Positions 1 through 7,723 of a DNA stretch of 64,000 bases are shown piece after piece. The DNA is from Neobacillus pocheonensis (lineage in GTDB: Bacteria; Bacillota; Bacilli; Bacillales; Cytobacillaceae). The DNA is taken from positions 992,001 through 1,056,000 of the forward strand of contig JAMQCR010000002.1 in assembly GCA_023702235.1 (NCBI GenBank). Reading direction: 5' to 3'. Both the position numbers and the translations under genes were made by a program. The notes below the pieces were generated by a model. That model searched no databases and had not been told where the DNA came from. It was given only the letters and a program-made list of their open reading frames with translations. Each line of letters starts with the position of its first letter. The stretch's first letter is position 1.

Positions 1-120
1 ACTCAGCATTTTTACTGTATTGTTCGGAAAAAGATTTGCAAAAACCAAATAATGAAATGTGTCATAATACATTTGAAAAATTTTATCAATTTCACGAATT
101 ATGCATTAAAGAAATAAAAA

Positions 121-136
121 ACAACCGGATGGTTGT
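121..136. terminator. Small hairpin, possible terminator
   Basis: A perfect 6-bp stem with a GGAT loop (ACAACC / GGTTGT) follows an A-rich run and is followed by TTCTAAAT. It may end a gene lying left of the window. The T tract is weak, so the call is tentative. Confidence 0.35.
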
Positions 137-179
137 TCTAAATAGTGGGATTAAAATTTCTTAATCCATTACTTTCAAA

Positions 180-490
180 ATACATTTCAGGGGTTTGACT
201 TAGCCTCCGTTTCCAACTGGAAAGAAAGCAAACGCTAATGTGGTCATCAGATTGCTTGTTTGTTGGTTTTCACCCCTATAGCTAGTGCGTAATGCCGATG
301 GAAGGTTACCTTCATGTACGCTTACGAGAAACTATATGTGGAGACCCCACGCGGGCTTGCCCCGAGGAGTGAGTCAGACCTATACCGTTTGAGTGCATCC
401 GGCCGAGGCGATTATTATTGACAACCAGACACTTTTTTGTGCTACAAGCCCGATTGGAATCACAATAGCAGTCCCCATTTCAAACAAAAA
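180..490. other. GC-richer, structured non-coding stretch; possible ncRNA or IS relic
   Basis: This 310-bp stretch is visibly richer in G and C than its AT-rich surroundings, and no convincing protein frame runs through it. It contains several self-complementary segments, for example GAAGG TTA CCTTC near 300-313 and CCCACGCGGG near 347-356. Those properties suit a folded RNA, or the non-coding end of an insertion element such as the bridge-RNA end of an IS110-type element. I do not recognise a specific family and no transposase gene adjoins it. Strand is unknown. Confidence 0.3.
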
Positions 491-491
491 A

Positions 492-532
492 ATTAAAGAA
501 AAAAATTGAATGGGGTTAATTTTTTCTTTAAT
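492..532. terminator. Long AT-rich hairpin, bidirectional terminator-like
   Basis: ATTAAAGAAAAAAATT at 492-507 is complementary to AATTTTTTCTTTAAT at 518-532, giving a stem of about 15 bp with a 10-base loop. The stem is rich in A on one side and T on the other, so it could terminate transcription in either direction. It closes the structured stretch to its left. Confidence 0.45.
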
Positions 533-672
533 CATGTTTATTAATCAATCCTTCTATTTGTGATTTCTAAAGGGCTTTACATCATTCCTTTAGGTTAGAA
601 AACCTATATTTTAACTATAATTATGTATTCTTCACAAAAGGGAAGATATACAAATTTAAATTAATCAAAATA

Positions 673-836
673 AGCCCTTCTCACTTAGAGAGCACTGCAA
701 AAGTCCAAAAACAAATGAAAAAAGGGGGAGCACCTACCACTGGTAGCGTTTCACCCTTTTATTTTTCCTCTACATTTTGTACTGCTGTAATTAATTCCTG
801 TCTTTTGCAGTAGCCTCACTTAAGAGGGGCTTTTTT
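673..836 (+). terminator. Rho-independent terminator split by a MITE
   Basis: The left arm AGCCCTTCT (673-681) and right arm AGAGGGGCT (823-831) pair over nine positions, with one G-U pair, and are followed by six Ts. If the 130-bp element and one target copy between them are removed, they form a normal terminator hairpin with the loop CACTTA. The element's own right end (AGCCTC) can also pair with GAGGGGCT, so termination may survive the insertion. Confidence 0.55.
688..817. mobile_element. 130-bp MITE, copy A
   Basis: A short non-coding element bounded by imperfect 16-bp inverted repeats: GAGAGCACTGCAAAAG at 688-703 and, on the other strand, GAGGCTACTGCAAAAG at 802-817. ACTTA on each side (683-687 and 818-822) looks like a target duplication. 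The interior is a long imperfect palindrome centred on the CCACTGGTAG segment. A near-identical 130-bp copy lies at 49674-49803. There is no open frame, so it must have been moved by a transposase elsewhere. The CACTGCAAAAG end resembles ends I associate with IS1182-type elements, but that link is from memory. Confidence 0.7.
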
Positions 837-860
837 CTAGTAAAATACTATTATTGTAAA

Positions 861-889
861 TTGAATCCATAGGAAAAATTGCATATAAT
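861..889 (+). promoter_or_regulatory. Sigma-A promoter of the small secreted protein gene
   Basis: TTGAAT (861-866) and TATAAT (884-889) are separated by exactly 17 bases, close to the vegetative sigma-A consensus. The -10 box lies about 30 bases upstream of the start codon at 920, and a GGGGAAGAAG ribosome site lies in between. Confidence 0.65.
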
Positions 890-919
890 GGAAATGATTT
901 CAAATGAAGGGGAAGAAGA

Positions 920-1162
920 ATGAAAAAGAAATTATTAGTTTTATTTGTACTTGCTAGTTTGGTTTCAATGCAATGGCTACCTACTGGAACAGCCTTTGCA
1001 AGAAGTAATTCACATTCAACATATGTCCACGGTTATACTCGCTCTAATGGTACACATGTAAATGGTTATCATCGTACGGTTAGTAACCATACCAAACTTG
1101 ATAATTACAGTCATAAAAGAAATTATAATCCTTGGACACATAAGTATGGTACTAGAAGATAG
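920..1162 (+). CDS. Small secreted protein with HGYxRSNGTxVNGY motif
   Basis: This is an 80-residue protein with a clear Sec signal peptide: MKKK, then a hydrophobic stretch LLVLFVLASLVSMQW, with likely cleavage after AFA near residue 26. The mature part is short, basic and polar. It carries HGYTRSNGTHVNGYHRT followed by an NP-x-T-x-K-x-GT end, a pattern seen in many small exported proteins of Bacillus and its phages. The role of that family is not established. The gene has its own sigma-A promoter and a good ribosome site, so it is probably expressed alone. It sits between a MITE and decayed genes, so it may be a recent passenger. Confidence 0.75.
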   Translation: MKKKLLVLFVLASLVSMQWLPTGTAFARSNSHSTYVHGYTRSNGTHVNGYHRTVSNHTKLDNYSHKRNYNPWTHKYGTRR

Positions 1163-1261
1163 TAGATAAATGATAGTATAGGAGGCTCCTAGTTGAGAGG
1201 GGCTTTGTCTAATTCCTTCACCAACTGTGTCTCACCATCATAAATGACCTTTTCTAATTTT

Positions 1262-1490
1262 CTTACAACTACAAAAGCAATTTTTCTTGATCATCAAGGA
1301 CAAATTGGCCATATAAAGGGCGCTGGTTGTGAGGTGGTTTATTCTGAAAGGTTTACTTGAACACAAAGGCAGAAAGAAATGAGTTTCAAAAACTGCTAAA
1401 ATTACTAAAGCATGGCGACACATTGATTGATACAAAGTTGGACCGCTTTACACGATCTACTATTGACCGCCAAAAGGGTTGGTATATTTA
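1262..1490 (+). pseudogene. Serine recombinase (resolvase/invertase) relic
   Basis: Translation from about 1319 gives GAGCEVVYSERFT. After a frame change near 1355, the frame from 1360 gives ERNEFQKLLKLLKHGDTLI and then DTKLDRFTRSTIDRQK. This matches the middle of the resolvase/invertase catalytic domain, including the GDTL-x-x-x-KLDR-x-x-RS block that follows the active-site region. The N-terminal YxRVST catalytic serine motif and the DNA-binding helix-turn-helix are missing. It is a dead fragment of a transposon or integrated element. Confidence 0.65.
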
Positions 1491-1563
1491 TTATTATATT
1501 TTTAAGAAATTATAACTCTTAAACTTGACTTTCAATATTACAGTGAGGAGATAGAACTGAGTG

Positions 1564-1985
1564 TTAATATTGGGGAATGTATGCTATTTTGTTAACACCG
1601 AATACCCCCCGGCGTAAAATAGTTATGCCAATTGTATTTTGTTTATATTTCTTATAATTAAACGGTTTATATTCAAATTTTTATTCAAATCTATTATAAG
1701 TAAATTTTTCGAATTCAAATACATTTATTCCTATTTCCTCAATAATTTCTGGGGGTAATGTATAATCCTGTTTCACTAAACCAAAAAAAAGTGAAACCTT
1801 TCTCTACGCAAAAAGACAAGCATAGATTTTTGCTTGTTTCATATGCAAAGTTACCTACTGCTATCGAACCCAGGAAACTACCAAGCAGATAGGAACTTGA
1901 ATTAACCCCTGCGATATGGTTCCTCCAATTAGTGCAAGAGACGATACTATTAAATCTCGAATGCAAGCATTAATGATCAATTTCC
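1564..1985 (-). pseudogene. Relic of a large Bacillus protein C-terminus (ILRRGV-x-GV end)
   Basis: Read on the minus strand, this decayed gene gives LLGSFLGSIAVGNFAYETSK and LCLSFCVEKGFTFF. A frame change lies in the A8 run at 1783-1790. It then gives QDYTLPPEIIEEIGINVFEF followed by spaced phenylalanines (EKF, NRF, stop, KFEYKPF) and the end ILRRGVFGVNKIAYIPQY. I know this arrangement, glycine-rich helical segment then F-x4-F repeats then ILRRGV-x-GV, as the C-terminus of large uncharacterised Bacillus proteins found near mobile DNA. At least two frameshifts and one in-frame stop make it non-functional. Confidence 0.5.
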
Positions 1986-2230
1986 AGATGATAAAGTATA
2001 TTGATGTAAACAATAAAAAAGATATATATTATAAAACACAAAAGAGCCTGTGATATCCAAGGTTCTTTTTTTATGTCATAATTAAACATAAGACAAACTC
2101 TGGTTTAATCAGAGGGTTACATCTGCTTTATTTTTTATGATTGAAGTTCCTGCTAGTTTGTTCATAATTAAACTTTGAAGATATTTATATTCTTGTTTTC
2201 TTACTAAATCATTAAATAGAGGTGAAAAAT

Positions 2231-2428
2231 TTGTATAAAGTAGGTCAAAAATTTGTGTACGCAAAAGATATCGACAAGCCTATTTTAAATGGTGCCAAAG
2301 TCATAGAGATCACCGGTAGATTCGAAAACGGTATTTCAGCAAAATCAGATCTGAATTCAACCATATTTATACCAATCGAATATTTAGACCATTTGGTAAG
2401 AACAAACACATTCACTTTATCTGTGTAA
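2231..2428 (+). CDS. Hypothetical 65-aa protein (duplicated gene)
   Basis: The protein starts MYKVGQKFVYAKDIDKPILN and is rich in beta-strand-forming residues, with no signal peptide or membrane segment. I do not recognise the family. I prefer the TTG at 2231 because GAGGTG lies seven bases before it; the GTG at 2222 overlaps that ribosome site and would add three residues. A hairpin terminator follows 10 bases after the stop, so it looks like a single-gene unit. The copy at 31915 is broken by a stop at the seventh codon. Confidence 0.6.
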   Translation: MYKVGQKFVYAKDIDKPILNGAKVIEITGRFENGISAKSDLNSTIFIPIEYLDHLVRTNTFTLSV

Positions 2429-2438
2429 TGTTAAACTG

Positions 2439-2468
2439 ACCTGTTCGCTACGGTGGACAGGTATTTTT
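2439..2468 (+). terminator. Terminator of the 65-aa gene
   Basis: ACCTGT (2439-2444) pairs with ACAGGT (2457-2462), and ATTTTTG follows. An identical copy lies at 32123-32152 within the duplicated block. Confidence 0.7.
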
Positions 2469-2644
2469 GTTGTGAAAAATATTTTGAAAAATAAAGAACA
2501 TAGTTTCGATTTGGTATGAGTATGCCGCATCTTAGATATTAGTTTGTCATCACTTAAAAAACCGCAGATATCAATTTTACAACTTCGTGTAGCGATGCAG
2601 GAATTGAGTCTAATCGTTCTATATCTTCTTTATCGCTCAAACCC

Positions 2645-2887
2645 TTGAAGGCAAAAAAAGTGATTCATAGTGCCAGAACCCAAATGATTCAGGATGTATA
2701 TAAGCAGCAAGTGCCTGAAGCGATAGAGGAGATCGTCGATTCAAAGTTACTTCATTTATTTTCGCATGCAAAGATTGATGAGGATATGGCTGTATCCGTA
2801 TTTATTTTTGAAAAACCGATAGAAGGGTGGGATAGGTTTGGTTCCGAAAAAGGGGAGTTAATGCTCCTCTTTTTTGATTTGACATAA
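2645..2887 (+). pseudogene. DUF2294-like C-terminal fragment
   Basis: The open frame reads KVIHSARTQMIQDVYKQQ and then DEDMAVSVFIFEKPI, ending in an unrelated tail that runs into a terminator. It resembles the C-terminal half of DUF2294 proteins (R-x-x-L ... Leu/Ile-rich helix ... D-x-x-x-VFxL). Bacillus YrhF is a member and lies beside formate dehydrogenase genes. The only start is a TTG with no good ribosome site, and the N-terminal half is absent, so I treat it as a fragment. The other copy sits 700 bp from the formate dehydrogenase operon, which fits this origin. Confidence 0.35.
2846..2876 (+). terminator. Rho-independent terminator
   Basis: AAAAAGGGGAG (2848-2858 region) pairs with CTCCTCTTTTTT with a short TTAATG loop, ending in a run of six Ts. 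The DUF2294-like open frame reads through it, which supports that frame's tail being accidental. Confidence 0.7.
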
Positions 2888-3379
2888 TTGCTAGTAATAT
2901 ATGAAACTAATATAGGACACACTCTGTTGTATGGGTTCCTAGTTAGCATTTTAAACTTTTTACTCACATTCACTGGCGTACAAAGGGGTTAGTGATTTAA
3001 GCCGGTCTCAATTGACCGATCACCTCGGTATTTTAAACGGGTGGGGCTTCAAACGGCCTTAAAATACTGTAATATTCATCCTAGACCTGAAAGAAAGTTT
3101 ATATACTTTTTTCCCCTTATAAGGGCGCCTTCTTTGTAATTAACAGTGATGTAGGTTCAATTTGGCCTGCATGAATTACAAGGATGTCCTGAAAAGTGAC
3201 GAAATATTAACTACAGTCCCTTACAATAAGGCTTACCTTTACTCCTAATCTATAAATAGCGATCACATAACCGTAGCCAGTAACAGAAATCATGAACGAA
3301 GGCTGGGCATTTTTCTGGCACCAACGTATTATAAGAGAGTTGGATTTAACCAGCGGGGTAATTGAAATGGGGGAAAAAT
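2884..3379. other. Intergenic stretch, no gene recognised
   Basis: About 500 bases without a supported gene. It contains short inverted segments such as AAGGGCGCCTT near 3120 but no strong terminator and no known RNA family that I can identify. The promoter of the oxidoreductase gene at 3380 should lie in its last 150 bases. Confidence 0.4.
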
Positions 3380-4465
3380 ATGTCCAAAACTGTACGGATT
3401 GGAATTATAGGAAGTGGCGGAATTGCCGGTAAACATGTAGAAGCGTACAAAAAAATGTCAGACGTTGAGGTCGTGGCTATAGCAGATGTGATTCCTGGAA
3501 AGGCAGATGAGTTTATAAAGAAATTCGAATTGAAGGGAGCGCAGGGGTTTGATAATTATAGGAGCTTGCTAGAATTAAATTTGGATGGCGTCAGTATTTG
3601 TACACCCAATAATTCACACCATAGCATCAGTATCGATTCGCTACAATCTGAGAAACATGTTTTAGTTGAAAAACCGATGGCAATCACACTTGAACAGGCC
3701 ACAGAAATGGTATGTACCGCAAAAAAAACAGAAAAGATCCTGACGATTGGATTCCAACCTCGGTATGATCCGAATATGAAGGAATTGAAACGAGTAATCC
3801 AATCTGGTCAATTAGGAAAAGTTTATTACATCCAAACAGGTGGAGGGAGAAGGCGTGGGATGCCACGTGGTACGTTTATCAAAAAGGAGTTGGCCGGTGC
3901 AGGTGCTCTTGCGGATATTGGATGTTATTCACTTGACCTAGCATTACATGCGTTAGGCTATCCCAAACCCCTAACTGTATCTTCATATGCTTCCAATTTT
4001 TTTGGAACGAACCCGAAATACCATCCCGAATCGGATGCGTTTGAAGTGGAAGACTTTGGTGTAGCGTTGATTAGACTTGAGGGAGGAATAGCACTAAACT
4101 TTAAAATCTCGTGGGCTATGCATATGGACTCCCTGGGTCCTACACTATTTTTAGGAACGGATGCAGGATTAAAAGTAACACCGGCAGGTTCTGGACCTTG
4201 GAGTGGAGTATGGGACGGTGGGATCGGGACGATAACAATGTTCCATGATATTTTAGGTCAACACACCGAAAGTCCCATTCCAGTTCAAAATCATCAGACT
4301 GATATTTTTTATGAAAAGGTTAGAGATTTTGTGGTAGCGATTCAAGAAGGAAAAGAAGCACCAATACCAGGTGAGCAAATTTTAATAAACCAGGCAATTA
4401 TCGATGGTATTCTTCGGTCCGCAGCCATCGGAAGAGAAGTTGAAATTGATATTCCTACAATCTGA
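3380..4465 (+). CDS. Gfo/Idh/MocA family NAD(P)-dependent oxidoreductase 1
   Basis: A 361-aa cytoplasmic sugar or polyol dehydrogenase. The N-terminal Rossmann fold shows GIIGSGGIAGKH near residues 9-20, the EKPMAI motif lies near residue 95, and the C-terminal GFO_IDH_MocA substrate domain carries the usual DIGCYSLDLALHALG helix. The ATG at 3380 is preceded by GGGGGA; an upstream TTG at 3362 lacks such a site. Family members oxidise or reduce ring hydroxyls of sugars and inositols. The substrate is not readable from sequence, but it stands before a GntR-LacI regulator and a mannoside importer. It is separated from them by 330 bp, so it may be its own unit under the same regulator. Confidence 0.85.
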   Translation: MSKTVRIGIIGSGGIAGKHVEAYKKMSDVEVVAIADVIPGKADEFIKKFELKGAQGFDNYRSLLELNLDGVSICTPNNSHHSISIDSLQSEKHVLVEKPMAITLEQATEMVCTAKKTEKILTIGFQPRYDPNMKELKRVIQSGQLGKVYYIQTGGGRRRGMPRGTFIKKELAGAGALADIGCYSLDLALHALGYPKPLTVSSYASNFFGTNPKYHPESDAFEVEDFGVALIRLEGGIALNFKISWAMHMDSLGPTLFLGTDAGLKVTPAGSGPWSGVWDGGIGTITMFHDILGQHTESPIPVQNHQTDIFYEKVRDFVVAIQEGKEAPIPGEQILINQAIIDGILRSAAIGREVEIDIPTI

Positions 4466-4531
4466 ATGTAAGTATTTTGAGAGTTCTAGTGGAGAAAAGC
4501 AGAAAAATTCGATCGAATAGTTTAGTAGTTC

Positions 4532-4540
4532 ATATGATAT
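4532..4540. promoter_or_regulatory. Candidate operator motif ATATGATAT (site 1)
   Basis: ATATGATAT lies inside a longer dyad AGTAGT ... ACTACT (4525-4546). The same nine bases recur at 4748-4756 and 6004-6012, all in the two intergenic regions flanking the regulator gene at 4797. I infer a binding site for that regulator. Confidence 0.35.
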
Positions 4541-4747
4541 ACTACTGGGAATTTACAATGCTGTAAAATGATCGACGAACAGAACACAAGTGATAATAAG
4601 GTAAACATCTAATCTTAATCTTTCCAAGAAGAGAGTTGCATTTGTTAAAAATAGTTTATTTTATCACCTTTAATGTATCAAAATCGGCTTTCTCCAAGCT
4701 GTATTTCCATACATAAGAGGTGATTTTTATTTATAACATGATATAAA

Positions 4748-4756
4748 ATATGATAT
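4748..4756. promoter_or_regulatory. Candidate operator motif ATATGATAT (site 2)
   Basis: This copy sits 40 bases upstream of the regulator start, next to a related CATGATATA (4737-4745). That position suits autorepression by the GntR-LacI protein encoded at 4797. The inference rests only on repetition and location. Confidence 0.35.
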
Positions 4757-4796
4757 ATTTACTATACCAACTCTCTATTGACAGGATGATGTAACG

Positions 4797-5936
4797 ATGG
4801 ATATACCTTTGTATGAAAAAATTTTTGTTGATTTATTCAATCAGATTAAGTCCGGACAATTAAAACCGAATAATCGCGTTCCTTCAGAAAAAGAGCTAGC
4901 AGTTCAGTATCATGTAAGTAGAATTACATCCAAAAGGGCATTAGAAAAACTTGCGCAAATAGGTCTTATTGAACGGATTCGCGGAAAGGGATCCTTTGTA
5001 GCATCGTCATTACCAGATTTTGAAGTGTTAGAACAACCGATTTTGCAGGATCAAAGTAATGAAACGAGTGAAGAACCAAACGGATTGATTGGACTGATCG
5101 TGCCTGACTTTTTTTCAGAGTGGTACGGAAAAAAGCTTTTACAAAGTATTGAGAAGCGTTGTTCTGAGATGAAATATAATTTAATCATTAAGTTGACATA
5201 TGGTGATCAGCATGAAGAGGAAAAAGCTATACAATCTCTCTTGCAGCAGGGGGTGGCAGGAATTATCATTTATCCGGTAAGTGGACAACATTATACAGCA
5301 AACCTGCTAAAACTGGTTTTGGACGGTTTTCCGCTGGTGTTAATTGATAGATATTTGAAAGGAATACCTGGGTGTTCGGTAGTAACAGATAATAAAGCAG
5401 CTGCACAAGAACTAACAGAATATCTGCTAAACCTGGGGCATAAAAACATTGCATTTATTTCTCCGCCTGAGGAATATACGTCCTCGATCGAAGAGAGAAT
5501 TCAAGGATATAACGCTGCTTATGTACAGAAAAGATTAGGGATAAATTCAAATTATATATTAACGGAATTGTTTAGTACATTAACATCATGTCAGCAATTA
5601 GAGGAATTAGAGGAAGATGAGATTAAATTAAAACAATTTATCCAGGAAAATCCAAAAATCACTGCGTTTGTTGCTTGTGAATATGGAATTGCTCTTGTCC
5701 TTGCGCAAGTCTTGAGATCCCTGGGAAAACAAATTCCGGATGATTATTCTATTGCCTGTTTTGATCATCCCGAGTACCATTACAATGATTATTTTTTTAC
5801 ACATATAAAACAAGATGAAATCAAAACAGGACGAAAAGCAGTTGAATTATTGGTTGAGCAGATAAAGAATCATAGTGTAGAGGTTAAGAACATAATAGAT
5901 TATTCACTAATTGAAGGAAGGACAACATCATCATAA
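4797..5936 (+). CDS. GntR-LacI (AraR-type) transcriptional regulator 1
   Basis: A 379-aa regulator with a GntR winged helix-turn-helix in residues 1-70 (SGQLKPNNRVPSEKELAVQY, then VSRITSKRALEKL) and a LacI/periplasmic-binding-like effector domain from about residue 95 (NGLIGLIVPDFFSEWYGK). This architecture is that of AraR, which represses sugar genes and is released by the imported sugar. It lies directly upstream of a sugar ABC importer and is paralogous to the regulator at 12684; both share the VPSEKEL / SRITSKRALEKL type recognition region. It probably controls the mannoside genes. The repeated ATATGATAT elements on both sides are candidate operators. Confidence 0.85.
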   Translation: MDIPLYEKIFVDLFNQIKSGQLKPNNRVPSEKELAVQYHVSRITSKRALEKLAQIGLIERIRGKGSFVASSLPDFEVLEQPILQDQSNETSEEPNGLIGLIVPDFFSEWYGKKLLQSIEKRCSEMKYNLIIKLTYGDQHEEEKAIQSLLQQGVAGIIIYPVSGQHYTANLLKLVLDGFPLVLIDRYLKGIPGCSVVTDNKAAAQELTEYLLNLGHKNIAFISPPEEYTSSIEERIQGYNAAYVQKRLGINSNYILTELFSTLTSCQQLEELEEDEIKLKQFIQENPKITAFVACEYGIALVLAQVLRSLGKQIPDDYSIACFDHPEYHYNDYFFTHIKQDEIKTGRKAVELLVEQIKNHSVEVKNIIDYSLIEGRTTSS

Positions 5937-6003
5937 TTTATTAAAAAGTTAGATAATTAGAAAAATAAGGATGACATATCTATTTGAGCATGTTAATATA
6001 TCA

Positions 6004-6012
6004 ATATGATAT
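6004..6012. promoter_or_regulatory. Candidate operator motif ATATGATAT (site 3)
   Basis: The third copy of the nine-base motif lies about 250 bases upstream of the importer operon and 74 bases before a cre site. This suits joint control by the local regulator and CcpA. It is inferred from recurrence only. Confidence 0.35.
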
Positions 6013-6085
6013 TTAGACATAAATGGTATATGAAGTTTTATTATCGATTTAAAAGCACAGAATTATAATTTTTTTTCGAGATAAA

Positions 6086-6099
6086 TGAAAGCGATTGCA
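6086..6099. promoter_or_regulatory. CcpA cre site upstream of the importer operon
   Basis: TGAAAGCGATTGCA fits the Bacillus cre consensus TGNAANCGNWNNCA at every defined position. It lies in the 300-bp leader region before the solute-binding protein gene, so the operon is likely subject to carbon catabolite repression. Confidence 0.65.
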
Positions 6100-6129
6100 T
6101 TTCGGTGCTGTCAAAGAGGGCTACCTAGT

Positions 6130-6158
6130 CCTTTTTTACATAAATCACTGTAAAAAGG
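6130..6158 (+). promoter_or_regulatory. Leader hairpin before the importer operon
   Basis: CCTTTTTTACA (6130-6140) pairs with TGTAAAAAGG (6149-6158) around an 8-base loop. No T tract follows, so it is not a simple terminator. It lies about 100 bases before the first gene and could be an operator dyad or a leader structure. Confidence 0.3.
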
Positions 6159-6260
6159 AGTTGATTGGTCTTTCATACTGAATAGATTTAAGTGGTTAGA
6201 ATTGAATTTTTGTCTACCACCGATATGTTATTTGAAAAATAATTTATGAGGGGGATTCAA

Positions 6261-7658
6261 ATGAAATCTGGATGGAAAAAAGGTCTAAAAGTCATGATGC
6301 TCACAGCATTACCTTTATCTTTGGCAGCTTTAACCGCATGCGGAAACAACCAGCAAACTTCAAGTTCAGCCACAAATCAATCGACGAATAATAAGGTCAT
6401 TAAAGTAGCATATCAGCAATTTGGAGCACCGCCCATCTGGCAAGAAGAATGGTTGAAAAAAGCAAAGACTGGATTTGAAAAAGATCACCCAGGTGTAACC
6501 ATTCAATTAGAGCCAATCCAAGCATCTGAAAATGATTTCTATACGAAAATCGATTTGATGATGAAATCTGAAGGTACCGCACCTGATGTGGTTACAGAAG
6601 ATACCTTCCTAATCAACTCAGATGCTTCCGCAGGATACCTATCTCCATTGAATGATTATGTAAGTAAGTGGTCTGATTGGTCGCAATTTAGTGATGCAAT
6701 GAAAGCGGGAAGCACGGGTAGTGACAGTAATGTATATGGGGTACCTTACAGTACGGATACACGTGGGATTTGGTATGACGTAAATCTCTTTAAAAAAGCA
6801 GGGCTGCCAGTTCCATTTGCACCGAAAAATTGGGACGATGTTTTAACTGCAGCAAAAATAATTAAAGAAAAAGTTCCTAGTGTGATTCCGTTTTGGGCAC
6901 AAGTAGGAAAAGCAACCGGTGAAGCAACCACCATGCAAACGTTTGAGATGCTGTTATATGGAACAAACGACACATTATATGATGACTCTTCTAAAAAATG
7001 GGTTGTGAAAAGTCAAGGATTCTTGGATTCTCTCAATTTTATTCACACAATCTATTCAAAAGGCTTAGGACCGCAATTATTTTAAGTGCTGAACGGACAG
7101 GCAGGAAATACTGAATCCCAACAATTGATGCCAAAAGAACAAATCGCTATGGCTCTTGATGGTAACTGGATACCAGGCTCTTGGCAAAATGGCGGTGCAG
7201 CAGCTTGGCCAGATGGAACAAAAACCTATCAATTAGCAGCCATGCCGACACAAAATGGGCAATCTCCTGGTTTTACCTCCATGTCTGGTGGTTGGGCACT
7301 CTCCATTTCGAAATTGGCCAAAAATAAAGATTTGGCAGCACAATTTATCGAATACGCTGTTAACAAAGACAATGATCAGTGGTACGACGTACATCAAGGA
7401 AACCTATCGCCTCGTAATGATGTCGCAGCAGATCCAAACTATGCAAATGCACCGGGTCAAGCATTCGCTGCAGCAACTCAATTTACAAAATTTACACATT
7501 TCCGACCAGCTAACCCTCAATATCCATCTGTTTCTACAGCAATTCAAACGGCAGTAGAGTCCGTTGCTACAGGAGCATCTACACCACAGCAGGCTATGGA
7601 TCAATATGCAGCAAGCGTGCAGCGTATCGTAGGAGCAAATAACACCTTGACTAAATAA
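6261..7658 (+). pseudogene. Sugar ABC transporter solute-binding lipoprotein, interrupted by an in-frame stop
   Basis: A family-1 extracellular solute-binding protein of 465 codons. The lipoprotein signal peptide ends in the lipobox LTAC near residue 26, followed by an N/Q/S-rich linker and a typical sugar-binding core (WYDVNLFKKAGLPVP, later SGGWALSISKLAKNKDLAAQ). A TAA at 7083-7085 stands between GPQLF and VLNGQ, with the frame fully open on both sides, so a single base change (for example TCA to TAA) or a base-call error explains it. As written, the product stops at 274 residues and would not bind sugar. The ATG at 6261 follows GAGGGGGATTCAA. It is the first gene of the operon with the two permeases and the GH38 mannosidase. 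Confidence 0.8.
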
Positions 7659-7723
7659 TTTTAAGTGGACGAAGCAATGCTGGATGACTCCAGCGTTGCC
7701 GTTCCAATAAAGGAGAATAAGGT

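Larger units (their letters stand above)
2184..2822. repeat. 639-bp duplicated block, copy 1
   Basis: This block aligns without gaps to 31868-32506 (constant offset 29684, same orientation). It holds a 65-aa gene, a terminator and the start of a DUF2294-like fragment. Substitutions are sparse in the first 300 bp and commoner toward the right end. In copy 1 the 65-aa gene is open; in copy 2 a CAA codon has become TAA. Confidence 0.9.

Noticed and set aside
7083..7085. Programmed stop-codon read-through in the solute-binding protein
   Set aside because: TAA followed by G has no known read-through context, and many nearby genes carry similar single errors.
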